Shown piece by piece: positions 36,359 to 45,270 of a DNA stretch of 64,000 nt; the first letter of the stretch is position 1, and every line of letters begins with the position of its first letter. The DNA comes from FEB-10 sp963710645 (GTDB taxonomy: Bacteria > Acidobacteriota > Thermoanaerobaculia > Thermoanaerobaculales > Sulfomarinibacteraceae), in contig CAVQBD010000003.1 in NCBI GenBank assembly GCA_963710645.1, positions 124,001 to 188,000 of the forward strand, written 5' to 3'. The position numbers were made by a program, and so were the translations under genes. The notes beneath the pieces are model-generated. The model saw nothing but the letters and a program-made list of their open reading frames with translations, made no database searches and was not told the DNA's origin.

Positions 36359-36737
36359 CCCCGTCGACCGCCCGGTCCCCCGCTGAGGAACCACTCTTGC
36401 CTGCAAGTTCCGGCGCCGGGCGACGGTTGTCCAATTGATGCATGATCGCGAGGTAGGGATGCCTTCTGAGCATCCTGGGTCCTGCGTATCGCATCACCTC
36501 CCGCATTCTCTCCCTCGGCTCGGTCCGGTAGCAATGAATGGGACACTTGGTACAACTGGGCTTTTCCCCTCCATAGGGACACAAGTCCAAACGACGGTCC
36601 GCGTAATCTGCCAGCTCGCCGCAACTTCGGCACAGGCCCTTCGTCCCATGGTGGTCTCGGCAGAACATCTCCAACATCGCCATCACCGTGGCTCGTTCGC
36701 GTCGCAGCCGCCTATGCTCTCGACTCGTCCGGCTCAA
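36324..36737 (-). CDS. Nitrous-oxide-stimulated promoter family protein
   Basis: ATG at 36737 within an ATGA overlap with the preceding stop. The family motifs are conserved: MFCRDHHGTKGLCRSCGEL, DYADRRLDLCPYGGEKPSC, KCPIHCYRTEPRERM, REVMRYAGPRMLRRHPYLA. The six or more cysteines form a likely zinc or iron-sulfur site. Members are about 100-140 residues; their function is unknown despite the name, which came from expression under nitrous oxide. The product ends in a basic, non-conserved tail. Confidence 0.85.
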   Translation of the reverse strand: MSRTSREHRRLRRERATVMAMLEMFCRDHHGTKGLCRSCGELADYADRRLDLCPYGGEKPSCTKCPIHCYRTEPRERMREVMRYAGPRMLRRHPYLAIMHQLDNRRPAPELAGKSGSSAGDRAVDGVSRRPAEPERD

Positions 36738-39700
36738 AATCGTCCGATTCCTGTCGCAGGGGGCTCCACCACGATGTGGGGTGCGCCCCTTTGAGCCAAC
36801 GCCGATTCGAAGGCCTTCACCTGGATCGTCAGAATCTCGTCCAGCAGAGCCAGGATCCCGTTCAGCTCGATCTCGAGATCAGCAAACCGTTCCGCAGACC
36901 CTTCGGTGGGTCGACCGGGAGCACTCTCCACAACCTCGAGCAGGAAGACCAGCTGATTGTCCAGGGCGGACGGGTGGTTGAGCACATCCTGACTCGATCG
37001 GGCCTTGGATTGGTGGAGTTGGTCCTCGATTTCGGTCAACGCTGAAGACAAAGACCCGGCCTGCTCGGTGACACCGTCGTCACCGGCCTTCACGGCCGCT
37101 TGCGTCACCTGCTCCCTCACCCACCGAATGACGGTAACCGCCTCGTGGCTCCTGGTCAGTTCTTGCCAGATCCGGTGCGACAACCTGAACCGCGCCTCCA
37201 TTTCCGCTTGCGAAACGTCCAGCCGAGGATCGGGGACCACCTCGATCTCGACGGTATCGCTCCACTCCCCCACCACAAGACGCGCCTTGTATTTCCCAGG
37301 CGGCACCATGGGACCATGTGCCGAGCCCCAGAGCACGGCGTCGTCCACCAATTCGGCGTCTGCCAAGCGCAGATTCCAGACATAGCGATTGGCCCCCAAC
37401 CTGGCGTTCAGCACCGCCGGTTCGGCAAACTCCGGAAAGAACTTTCGCCACAGATCGGGTGCCCGCGGTTCGGACTCCTGACTCGACAGCGAGCGGAGGA
37501 TTTCACCTTGGGCATCGAGGATCTCCAATGTCACTTCCTCCGCCTCATCGTCGTCCAGACCTTCCGGAAGCAGATAGTGGATGACCGATCCAAAGGGCGG
37601 GTTCTTTCCCACCGCCCCGCGGCCCGATCCCCCACTGCCGTCGACCCAACGAATGGCCGGGCGCGGCTCGAAGAGGTGGAAATCCGCCGACTCCACCTCA
37701 GGCGTCATCTGGCGGAGCGGGCTCAGATCGTCCAGAATCCAATACGAACGCCCCTGGGTAGCCACCACCAGATCGCCGCGTTTGACTGCCAGGTCCGTGA
37801 TCGGCGTGACGGGAAGGTCGAGCTGCAGGGACCGCCAACTGTCCCCGTCGTCGAACGATACGTAGATTCCAAACTCGGTGCCCGCATACAAGAGGCCCTT
37901 GCGCTCTGGATCCTCCCGGACGACCCGTACGAAGTGGTCGCCGGGAATGCCGTTGACGCCGTCGGTGAGGAGGGTCCAGCTCGCTCCATAATTGTCGGTC
38001 CTGAAGATGTACGGCTGGAAATCATCGAGCCGGTAACGCTGCACCGCCAAAAAGGCCCTCCCGGCATCGTGGGTCGACAGCTCGATGGCGTTCACGGTCG
38101 CCCATTCGGGCATGGCCTTTGGCGTGATCTCTCGCCAGTTGGCTCCGCCGTCCTCCGAGAGGTGAACCAACCCATCATCGGTCCCGGCCCACAACAGCCC
38201 GGCGCGCCGGGGTGACTCCTCGAACGCAAAAATGGTCCCGTAGACCTCGACACCCGTGTTGTCCCGCGTGATGTCGCCCCCGGAATAGCCCTGCTTGCTC
38301 GCATCATTTCGGCTCAGATCCGGACTGATCACCTGCCAGGTCTGCCCTTCGTCGGTCGTCCGATGGACAACATTGGAACAGTGGTAGAGAACCGACGAAT
38401 CGTGGGGTGAGAGCCTTATGGGAGCGTTCCACTGGAATCGATATCGAAGGTCGGCAGCCTGTTGTCCCACCGCCATCTGTGGCCAGCACATGATCTCCTG
38501 CTGGCGGCCGAGCCGTCGATCGTAGCGGCTGATGGTCCCACCGTAGCAACCGCCGTAGGTGATGTCCGGATTCGTCGGATTCACGGCGATGGTCGCCGAC
38601 TCGCACCCCGCCGGGGCGTACCAGTGCTGATGAGTGATGGAACCGGTTTCAGATCGGCTCGGAATGGCCACGGCGGAATTGTCCTGCTGCCCGCCATACA
38701 GCCAATAGGGCTGCTGATCGTCCAATGTCACGCGGTACATCTCGGCGGTGGGCTGATTGGTCTGAGTCGACCACGTCTCACCCCCGTTGAAACTGACGTT
38801 GGCACCTCCATCGTTGCCCTGGATCAAGTTTCGCGGGTCATCGGGATTGATCCACAGTGCGTGGTTGTCGCCGTGGGGCGTGCGGATCGGCCGGAAGTTG
38901 GCGCCTCCGTCGTCCGAGCGCCAGAACATCACGTTCATCACATAAAGAGTGTTGGCGTTGACCGGATCGGCTTCGACGTGGGTGTAATACCAGGCCCGTT
39001 GCCGCAGTTCGCGATCGGAACTCACCAACCGAAAAGACTCCCCGCCGTTATCGGACCGGAACAGCCCACCATCCTGGTGCTCCACCAGGGCCCAGACCCT
39101 CTTGGGGTTCGCCGGCGACACGGTCACCGCGATCCGGCCCTTGTCTCCTTCCGGCAGTCCCTCGGTCAATTCCACCCAGGTGTTGCCGCCGTCGGATGAT
39201 CGAAAAAGACCGCTGCCCGGACCACCCGAGATCATGGCCCACGGCTGCCGGACCGCCTGCCAAATGGCCGCATAGATCACCCTCGGGTTCGACGGATCCA
39301 TGGCCATGTCCACCGCCCCGGCTTGATTGGAGACAAAGAGCACGTTGTCCCAGCTCAAACCGCCGTTGGTGGACCGGTAGACCCCGCGCTCCGGATTGGG
39401 ACCGAAGGCGTGGCCGAGGGCGGCCACATAGACCACATCTGGGTCGGTGGGGTGAATCAGGACCCGGCCGATCTGCCCTGCCTCCTCGAGCCCCATGTGG
39501 CGCCAACTATCGCCGGCGTCGGTGGATTTGTACACTCCGTTTCCTGGAGATACGTTCCCCCGAATACAGGCGGAGCCGGTGCCCGCCCACACGATGTTGG
39601 AGTCAGAGCGCGACACGGCGATGGCCCCAATGGCGGCCGCGGCAAAGGCCTCCCCGCCCCGTCGCAGCTTCGGCGGATTGCCGACATGGGACGGGAAACC

Positions 39701-40036
39701 ACCCGCCGGCGGGCGAACGACGCCGAAACCCGCGAGAAGGGGGTCCACCTCGCCCATGATCTCGGGCTCAGGCCTCGGCTCCAGTTCCCGCACCATGTCG
39801 CTCACGTTGCGCCACGAGCCACCGGCATCGGTGGTCTTCCACACGCCTCCCCCCGTGGTTCCCATGTAGTAGGTCTGGGGGTCGCCCACAACACCCGACA
39901 CCGCCGTGACCCTCCCGCCTCGAAAGGGTCCGACAAGTCGATACGACATGGAATTGAAGACGTCGTCGCTCCCGGCCGCAACCGAGGCTGCCGCTGCCGA
40001 CCAAATGACCACAGAAAATAGAATGTGACGTTTCAT
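36734..40036 (-). CDS. Secreted sortilin/VPS10-like BNR-repeat beta-propeller protein
   Basis: The ATG at 40036 starts a signal peptide (LFSVVIWSAAAASVAAGS), preferred to the open frame upstream. The mature protein (about 1,080 residues) opens with YRLVGPFRGGRVTAVSGVVG and carries at least eight BNR/sortilin-type repeats with SxDxGxxW motifs (KTTDAGGSW, RSSDGGNTW, RTTDEGQTW, SFDDGDSW). The final 250 residues are a beta-sandwich plus a helical tail. Such proteins are large periplasmic or surface propellers, annotated as glycosyl hydrolases or exo-alpha-sialidase-like, with no proven activity. It overlaps the small downstream gene by four bases. Confidence 0.85.
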   Translation of the reverse strand: MKRHILFSVVIWSAAAASVAAGSDDVFNSMSYRLVGPFRGGRVTAVSGVVGDPQTYYMGTTGGGVWKTTDAGGSWRNVSDMVRELEPRPEPEIMGEVDPLLAGFGVVRPPAGGFPSHVGNPPKLRRGGEAFAAAAIGAIAVSRSDSNIVWAGTGSACIRGNVSPGNGVYKSTDAGDSWRHMGLEEAGQIGRVLIHPTDPDVVYVAALGHAFGPNPERGVYRSTNGGLSWDNVLFVSNQAGAVDMAMDPSNPRVIYAAIWQAVRQPWAMISGGPGSGLFRSSDGGNTWVELTEGLPEGDKGRIAVTVSPANPKRVWALVEHQDGGLFRSDNGGESFRLVSSDRELRQRAWYYTHVEADPVNANTLYVMNVMFWRSDDGGANFRPIRTPHGDNHALWINPDDPRNLIQGNDGGANVSFNGGETWSTQTNQPTAEMYRVTLDDQQPYWLYGGQQDNSAVAIPSRSETGSITHQHWYAPAGCESATIAVNPTNPDITYGGCYGGTISRYDRRLGRQQEIMCWPQMAVGQQAADLRYRFQWNAPIRLSPHDSSVLYHCSNVVHRTTDEGQTWQVISPDLSRNDASKQGYSGGDITRDNTGVEVYGTIFAFEESPRRAGLLWAGTDDGLVHLSEDGGANWREITPKAMPEWATVNAIELSTHDAGRAFLAVQRYRLDDFQPYIFRTDNYGASWTLLTDGVNGIPGDHFVRVVREDPERKGLLYAGTEFGIYVSFDDGDSWRSLQLDLPVTPITDLAVKRGDLVVATQGRSYWILDDLSPLRQMTPEVESADFHLFEPRPAIRWVDGSGGSGRGAVGKNPPFGSVIHYLLPEGLDDDEAEEVTLEILDAQGEILRSLSSQESEPRAPDLWRKFFPEFAEPAVLNARLGANRYVWNLRLADAELVDDAVLWGSAHGPMVPPGKYKARLVVGEWSDTVEIEVVPDPRLDVSQAEMEARFRLSHRIWQELTRSHEAVTVIRWVREQVTQAAVKAGDDGVTEQAGSLSSALTEIEDQLHQSKARSSQDVLNHPSALDNQLVFLLEVVESAPGRPTEGSAERFADLEIELNGILALLDEILTIQVKAFESALAQRGAPHIVVEPPATGIGRF

Positions 40037-40159
40037 AAGCGGTGCACCCTCCAGAGTGGGCGAGCATAGCAATCTCGCCGAAATGCCGCCAGGCAATGGC
40101 TGATCTCGAAAAAAATCGCGGTGCCGTCCGCCCTCAGCGTTCGACTCGCTGCCCGCGGT

Positions 40160-41162
40160 TCAGCCCTGAACCACGGGCAGACCACGGTTTTCGCCGCCCC
40201 CTCGCTCGCGGTCGCTTTCCGGATGGGTCGCCCGGCCACGCACATGGTCCACGGCGTGGCGCAGGGGCTCCAGGATGGTGGTGAGGTTCTCCACAGCTGC
40301 CTTGCGGCTGCCTGGCAGGTTGATCACCACCGTTGACCCCAGGATGCCGCACACCCCGCGCTGCAGCCAGGCGTGGGGGGTGATTCCGGCCGACGCCAGA
40401 CGCATGGCCTCGGCCAAACCGGGGATGAAGCGGTCGATCACGGATCGGGTGGCCTCGGGCGTCCGGTCGCGGTGGGCGCAACCGGTGCCACCAACCGTGA
40501 CCACCAGATCCAGACCGCGACCAGCCAGATCTCCGAGACGCGCCGGCAATCAACTCCTCCTCGTCCGGCACCACTCCTGTCCAGGCGACATGGGCTGCCA
40601 ATGCCGTCGACAATAAGCCAGCCACGGCCGGTCCTGCGGTATCTCCCGCCTCACCCGCCGCCGCACGATCCGACACCGTGATGACCCCCGCCTGAATCGC
40701 TGACCGGGTCACTTCGCCCGACACGCGCACCTCCGACCCCGACCGCACGGCGCCCGCCCTGGTCACCCTGGCAAACACACCGGCCCTGGGCATGATGCAG
40801 TCACCGGTCTGGAAATAAATCGCGCAGCGCGAGTGACAGACCTTGCCGATCTGGGTGATCTGGATTTCACCGTCACCCACAAGCAGGGTTGTGCCGATCC
40901 CCAGGCGGTTCAGATCGATGCCGTCGATCACCAGGTTCTCCCCGAAATCCCCGGGCTCCAGGTCGAGGCCACGATCGCGCATCTCGTCGATGTCGGACGC
41001 CGCCAACAAACTCACCTGACGATGCCAATTCCCCGCATGAGCATCACCATCGATGCCGTGGTCGACCACCAGTTCGGCCACCTCCACCGGTGCCTTCCGG
41101 TCGCCTTTCTCGCGGCATGTGCACACCGCCACCACCCGTCCGGCGTGGACCATGGCCGTCAT
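40160..41162 (-). CDS. MOSC domain - MogA/MoaB fusion with frameshift
   Basis: The first frame (from ATG 41162) encodes a MOSC domain: VVDHGIDGDAHAGNWHRQV, GDFGENLVIDG, CHSRC and DCIMPRAGVFARV. It continues into a MogA/MoaB domain (ITVSDRAAAGEAGDTAGP, VVPDEEEL). Near 40540-40560 the reading shifts by one base: the rest of MogA (LGDLAGRGLDLVVTVGGTG, RDRTPEATRSVIDRFIPG, INLPGSRKAAVENL) is in another frame ending at 40160. The first frame instead runs on as nonsense to 40134. MogA adenylates molybdopterin; MOSC proteins bind molybdenum cofactor or sulfur. The shift may be a recent mutation, an assembly error or a recoding event. It heads toward the end of a Moco operon. Confidence 0.8.
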
Positions 41163-41165
41163 CGG

Positions 41166-41651
41166 TCAGTCCCCGGGGTCCCGGTCGGCACGGTAATCAC
41201 CGGACCGTCCACCACTCTTTTCCAGCAACCGAATGCCTTCCAGCACCATTGACTTGGAGAGGGCTTTCAGCATGTCGTAGAGCGTCAGCCCCGCCACCGC
41301 AGCGGCGGTGAGGGCTTCCATCTCCACACCGGTTGGGGCCCGCGTGGCCGCCACAGCCTCGATCCGTATCCGATCCCGGCACCGTTCGAAATCCACCGAT
41401 ACATGGTCGAGGGGGAGCGAATGGCACAGGGGGATCAGGTCCGCCGTTCGTTTGGCCGCCTGAATGCCGGCAAGCCGCGCCGCTTCGAAGACGTTGCCCT
41501 TGGGCGTGACGCCATCGGCTATGGCCGTCATGATCTCGTCGCCAACCACCAACACAGCCTCGGCCTTCGCCCGCCGCCCGGTGGGTTGTTTGGATCCCAC
41601 ATCCACCATCCGCAGTGATCCGTCGGCATCGAGATGACTGAGTTCAGCCAT
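41166..41651 (-). CDS. moaC: Cyclic pyranopterin monophosphate synthase
   Basis: The ATG at 41651 is used; a GTG at 41657 is in the same frame. Conserved MoaC motifs are MVDVGSKQPTGRRAKAEAV, the AAKRTADLIPLCHSLPLDHV segment, GVEMEALTA and LYDMLKALSK, with the catalytic Lys and His in place. It converts the MoaA product to cyclic pyranopterin monophosphate. Length (161 residues) is normal. The gene overlaps or abuts MoaA upstream and is four bases from the MOSC gene. Confidence 0.95.
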   Translation of the reverse strand: MAELSHLDADGSLRMVDVGSKQPTGRRAKAEAVLVVGDEIMTAIADGVTPKGNVFEAARLAGIQAAKRTADLIPLCHSLPLDHVSVDFERCRDRIRIEAVAATRAPTGVEMEALTAAAVAGLTLYDMLKALSKSMVLEGIRLLEKSGGRSGDYRADRDPGD

Positions 41652-41653
41652 GC

Positions 41654-42637
41654 TCACCCCCCGACCGAGACCATGGGCAGGGGTGAGTCCATGTCGGGCG
41701 CGGCCACCTTCCCGTCCAGGAATTCACGCAGCTGCAGACGCACTTCGTCGGCCGTCGCCGTCTCAAGCAGTCGCGCGAGATCAAAAGCCGCGGGGTCCAT
41801 CAGGCACCGGCGCAACCGGCCCAGGGGGTCCAGACGGAGTCGGTTGCAACCATCACAAAATGGCTCGCTCAGTGGGCTGATCCAACTCACCGCGACCTCC
41901 CGCCCACCCCATCGCAGGACATTGCGTCGGGCGGGAGACGTCGTCCTCCCCTCCGGATGGTCCTCCAACGTTCCTCCGAGCCATGCCTTCACCGTTTCAG
42001 CGGACAGATACTCCTGCTCGGCCCAGCGGCTTTCGGTACCGGTTCGCATCAGCTCGATGAACCGAATCTCCAGACCACGGTCTGCGGCAAAGTCCAACAA
42101 CCTCGGAACGTCCTCGCGCCAACCGCTGGTCATCAGGACCGCGTTCAGTTTGACCGGTACCAGCCCGACCTCCACGGCTCGATCGATTCCGCCCACTGCA
42201 TCGGCCACCCTTCCCCCTCGGGTGAGCTGGCTGTATCGCTTTGGATCGAGAGTGTCGATGGAAACGTTCACTCGGGCCAGGCCCGCACTTCGAAGGGTCG
42301 GTGCCAGATGCCCCAACAACGATCCATTGGTGGTCGCCGAGACCTCCTTCACACCGTCGATCGCGACCAGATCCCGGATCAGGTGCTCCACACCGGATCG
42401 CACAAACGGCTCACCACCGGTGAGTTTGATGCGGTCCACACCCACCTCACGGCACATCCAGGCGGCGACTTGGGACAGGTGTTCCAGGCTGAGGAGATCA
42501 TCGTGGCGGATTTTCGCTACCCCTGCCGCGGGCATGCAGTAGCAGCACCGCAGGTTGCATCGGTCGGTGGTGGAGAGCCGGAGGACCGCTGGTTTCACGA
42601 TGCCACAGGGCGCTCCGACCACACGCTGTTCCGCCAT
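41654..42637 (-). CDS. moaA: GTP 3',8-cyclase (radical SAM)
   Basis: The radical SAM cluster motif is C27-x3-C31-x2-C34 (STTDRCNLRCCYCMP). KLTGGEPFVR and the C-terminal second cluster FCDGCNRLRLDPLGRLRRC are both present, and the protein ends in the GG dipeptide needed by MoaA. It rearranges GTP in the first step of molybdenum cofactor synthesis. Length 327 is usual. A 167-base gap separates it from MoeA upstream, so a separate promoter is possible. Confidence 0.95.
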   Translation of the reverse strand: MAEQRVVGAPCGIVKPAVLRLSTTDRCNLRCCYCMPAAGVAKIRHDDLLSLEHLSQVAAWMCREVGVDRIKLTGGEPFVRSGVEHLIRDLVAIDGVKEVSATTNGSLLGHLAPTLRSAGLARVNVSIDTLDPKRYSQLTRGGRVADAVGGIDRAVEVGLVPVKLNAVLMTSGWREDVPRLLDFAADRGLEIRFIELMRTGTESRWAEQEYLSAETVKAWLGGTLEDHPEGRTTSPARRNVLRWGGREVAVSWISPLSEPFCDGCNRLRLDPLGRLRRCLMDPAAFDLARLLETATADEVRLQLREFLDGKVAAPDMDSPLPMVSVGG

Positions 42638-42804
42638 CGCGTCTCCTTTCCAAGCCGGGAGGCCACCGCGTTTCCACGAGGACCCTTGGGGCTCCGAGAG
42701 GGTCGTTCATCGACCCCCTCGCCCACCGTTCGACCGCCCCTGGCCTAGACGTTAGGACAATCGAATCGGAGACTTCCTCGACACTTGTACGCCGTCCGCC
42801 CCGA

Positions 42805-43992
42805 TCATGCAAGCTGCAACGGGTAGCAGGAGACCTGATCGCCCGACGAATACCGGGTTCGCGGCTCGAGTCGGGCCAGGGCGTTGGCACGCGCCGCAGC
42901 GACCAGATCGTGAGACCCTTTCCACGGCACGATATGGACGGTTCCGTCATGCTTCAGTACCGCGGGGCGAAATTCGACCCGGCCGCCCCTCACCACCACA
43001 GCCTCTTCCAAATCCGCTCGGCACGGCGGTTCGTCAAATGCGTCCCTCGCACCGCTCAACGCCAACACCAGCGGCAGACCAAAAACCCGCCACCCCGCCA
43101 ACACCGACACCGGGTTGCCCGGCAGACCGAGCACCCACCGCTGCTGAACCCGTGCGGCCAGGATGGGTTTGCCGGGCTTCACCGCCACCTTGTGAAATAC
43201 GATCTCTCCGCCCAATGAACGAACGACTTCCGGGACAAAATCGTAATCCCCGACCGAAACGCCCCCGGAGGTCAGGACCAGATCGGCCTCGTCCAGTGCG
43301 CGGCGGATGGTCTTTGCGAGTTGTCCCTCAACGTCCTGAGCACCAAGTTCCAGGGGCGGCAGGCAACCCGCCGAACGAACCAGGGCGTTCAACAATGGGC
43401 CGTTGCTGTTGCGGATCTGGCCCGGCCCCGGGACCACTGACGCCGGCACCAGTTCCGAACCGGTGATCACCACTGCAACCCGGGGCCGCGGATGGACCGT
43501 CACCCGATGGGCACCGCCGGCCGCCAGAGCTGCGATCAACTGCGGCGTCAACTGGTCTCCGACGCGGGCAAGCTCCTGTCCCTCGTCCATCACTTCGCCG
43601 CGATATCTCACGTGGGCCCCGCGAGCCACCTCCTCGAACATCACCCTCCCGTCCTCGCCCACCACTGCCAACTCCTGTTGCACCACGGTGTCGGCGCCAG
43701 CGGGAAGCACCGCCCCGGTGAAAATTCGAGCGGCAACCCCCTCCGGCAGGTCCTGAGGAACGGTCCCGGCAGTAATCTCGAAGGCGATGGCGAGCGGTTT
43801 CCCATGACCGAGGTCGTCGCGGCGGACGGCATAACCATCCATTGCCGAGACGTTGTCCGGGGGAGCCGCCACGTCTGAACAAGGTGCAGCTGCCAGCAGG
43901 TGGCCAAAGGCAGCACCCAGGTCCATTTCCACCGGCTGAAGCGGTGACGCGAGGTCGGCCAACATCGAACGTGCCTGATCAAAAGTCAACAT
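42805..43992 (-). CDS. moeA: Molybdopterin molybdenumtransferase
   Basis: The ATG at 43992 (MLTFDQARSMLAD) is chosen over the open frame ten codons earlier. Motifs: APPDNVSAMDGYAVR, RIFTGAVLPAGADTVVQQE, VVITGSELVPA, LTSGGVSVGDYDF and GLPGNPVSVL. The domain order of MoeA (I-IV) is intact. It inserts molybdate into adenylated molybdopterin delivered by MogA. Neighbour genes complete most of the pathway, but moaD and moaE are not in the window. Confidence 0.95.
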   Translation of the reverse strand: MLTFDQARSMLADLASPLQPVEMDLGAAFGHLLAAAPCSDVAAPPDNVSAMDGYAVRRDDLGHGKPLAIAFEITAGTVPQDLPEGVAARIFTGAVLPAGADTVVQQELAVVGEDGRVMFEEVARGAHVRYRGEVMDEGQELARVGDQLTPQLIAALAAGGAHRVTVHPRPRVAVVITGSELVPASVVPGPGQIRNSNGPLLNALVRSAGCLPPLELGAQDVEGQLAKTIRRALDEADLVLTSGGVSVGDYDFVPEVVRSLGGEIVFHKVAVKPGKPILAARVQQRWVLGLPGNPVSVLAGWRVFGLPLVLALSGARDAFDEPPCRADLEEAVVVRGGRVEFRPAVLKHDGTVHIVPWKGSHDLVAAARANALARLEPRTRYSSGDQVSCYPLQLA

Positions 43993-44048
43993 GGCACGAG
44001 AATACACGGACCTGGCCATTGATTTCCGTCATTGGAACCGAACGGCTT

Positions 44049-45116
44049 TTAGGACCGGCGGCGTTCCCCACTCTCACCGCAGATTTCTCGGAACTCCTCC
44101 GGCGTGTTCACACCCCGCCATTGGTCCGCAATGGTTTCGGGCGGCGTCGGACAAAACGTCGTGGCAGCATCCACGATCAGTCGGGGCGCGGCCGACCCGG
44201 CACGGACCAATTGTTCAATCATCGGCAGGGCCTGGGGTTCATACACCGCGAGCAGAGGATCAACCACCCCTGCGGCGGTGCGCGGAAGGATGGCCCACCT
44301 GCCGGGTTGCCGCTGGTCGAGCAGCCAACGCACGGCCTTCGAGGTCAGCAGCGGGAGATCGCAAGAGGCCATTAGCCAGGTCGCATCCGGCGCCCACCTC
44401 AAACCCGATGCCATACCGGCCATGGGGCCTTCAACGTCCAGAGGATCGGGAAGTCTCCGAAGCGCGGCCAACTCGGAGGGGACCTCTCCATCGCCCAGCA
44501 ACACGACTTCCTCAACCTGGTCTTTGAGGGCGGCCACTACCCCCTCCACGATCGTCCGACCCTTGTGGTCGAGCAACTGCTTCGCCCTGCCCATTCGCCT
44601 CGAACGCCCTCCGATCAGAATACCTCCCAGGATCCTCCTCGCTCCCCAGGTCGTCCTCAGCACACCCAGAACCACATCCAGGGCCGCCTCGAGGCGTGCT
44701 GGGCCTCGAGGGAGCACCCCCACCACCTGTTCCAGACCAACCGGCAGATTAGTCCCGTCCGCCCCGAGCAACCAGATTTTCTTCAGTGCGGTGGCCTTGT
44801 GTCCCTCCACGAGGACAATGTCATTCCGCACGGTGAGATCGTGCAGAGCCTCAAGGAGATCCGGAGCTCCTTGCCCATGCCACCGGGCGAAGGACTCGTT
44901 GGGCGACCCCACCAACACATCGGCCCCGGCTCGGAACAGCCGGTCGGAGTCCTTGCCCGGCCGATCCACCTCGATACCGTGGGCGTCACTCTTGATCACC
45001 GCCACCCGGAGACCTAGAGCCCGTAACCGTGGTATCAGCCCCTCCAGCAGCGTGGTCTTCCCCGACCCGCTCCAGCCACAAACCGCCAGGACCGGCAGTC
45101 CCCTCATCACGTTCAT
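44049..45116 (-). CDS. MobB-MobA fusion: Moco nucleotide-loop synthesis
   Basis: Residues about 1-160 are MobB, a P-loop GTPase with VCGWSGSGKTTLLEGLI and VAVIKSDAHG. Residues about 165-345 are MobA, a nucleotidyltransferase with LIGGRSRRMGRAKQLL, EGPMAGMASGLRWAP, ASCDLPLLT and the end GVNTPEEF. MobA attaches GMP (or CMP/AMP in relatives) to molybdopterin to form the dinucleotide cofactor; MobB assists. The order B-A in one chain is seen in other bacteria. The fusion points to a molybdoenzyme of the DMSO-reductase or related class elsewhere in the genome. Confidence 0.92.
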   Translation of the reverse strand: MNVMRGLPVLAVCGWSGSGKTTLLEGLIPRLRALGLRVAVIKSDAHGIEVDRPGKDSDRLFRAGADVLVGSPNESFARWHGQGAPDLLEALHDLTVRNDIVLVEGHKATALKKIWLLGADGTNLPVGLEQVVGVLPRGPARLEAALDVVLGVLRTTWGARRILGGILIGGRSRRMGRAKQLLDHKGRTIVEGVVAALKDQVEEVVLLGDGEVPSELAALRRLPDPLDVEGPMAGMASGLRWAPDATWLMASCDLPLLTSKAVRWLLDQRQPGRWAILPRTAAGVVDPLLAVYEPQALPMIEQLVRAGSAAPRLIVDAATTFCPTPPETIADQWRGVNTPEEFREICGESGERRRS

Positions 45117-45168
45117 TCCACGAGTCTATCCCCATCAACCAAAGACCTCTTCATCGCTGGTGAGAATT

Positions 45169-45182
45169 TTGACCCTAGTCAA
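45169..45182. promoter_or_regulatory. Fnr/NnrR-type palindromic operator upstream of the octahaem cytochrome operon
   Basis: TTGACCCTAGTCAA is a perfect palindrome of TTGAC half sites separated by four bases. Crp/Fnr-family regulators of oxygen and nitrogen-oxide respiration (Fnr, Dnr, NnrR) bind TTGAT/C-N4-G/ATCAA. It lies 88 bases upstream of the start of the cytochrome gene at 45271, suitable for an activator site. The regulator gene is not in the window. Confidence 0.6.
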
Positions 45183-45270
45183 GGAAGAGACCGCCAACCG
45201 AATCCACAATGGCAAAGCTATGGGAAGAGGTATACATTCAATCTCAATACATCAATCGGAGGAGCCAATC

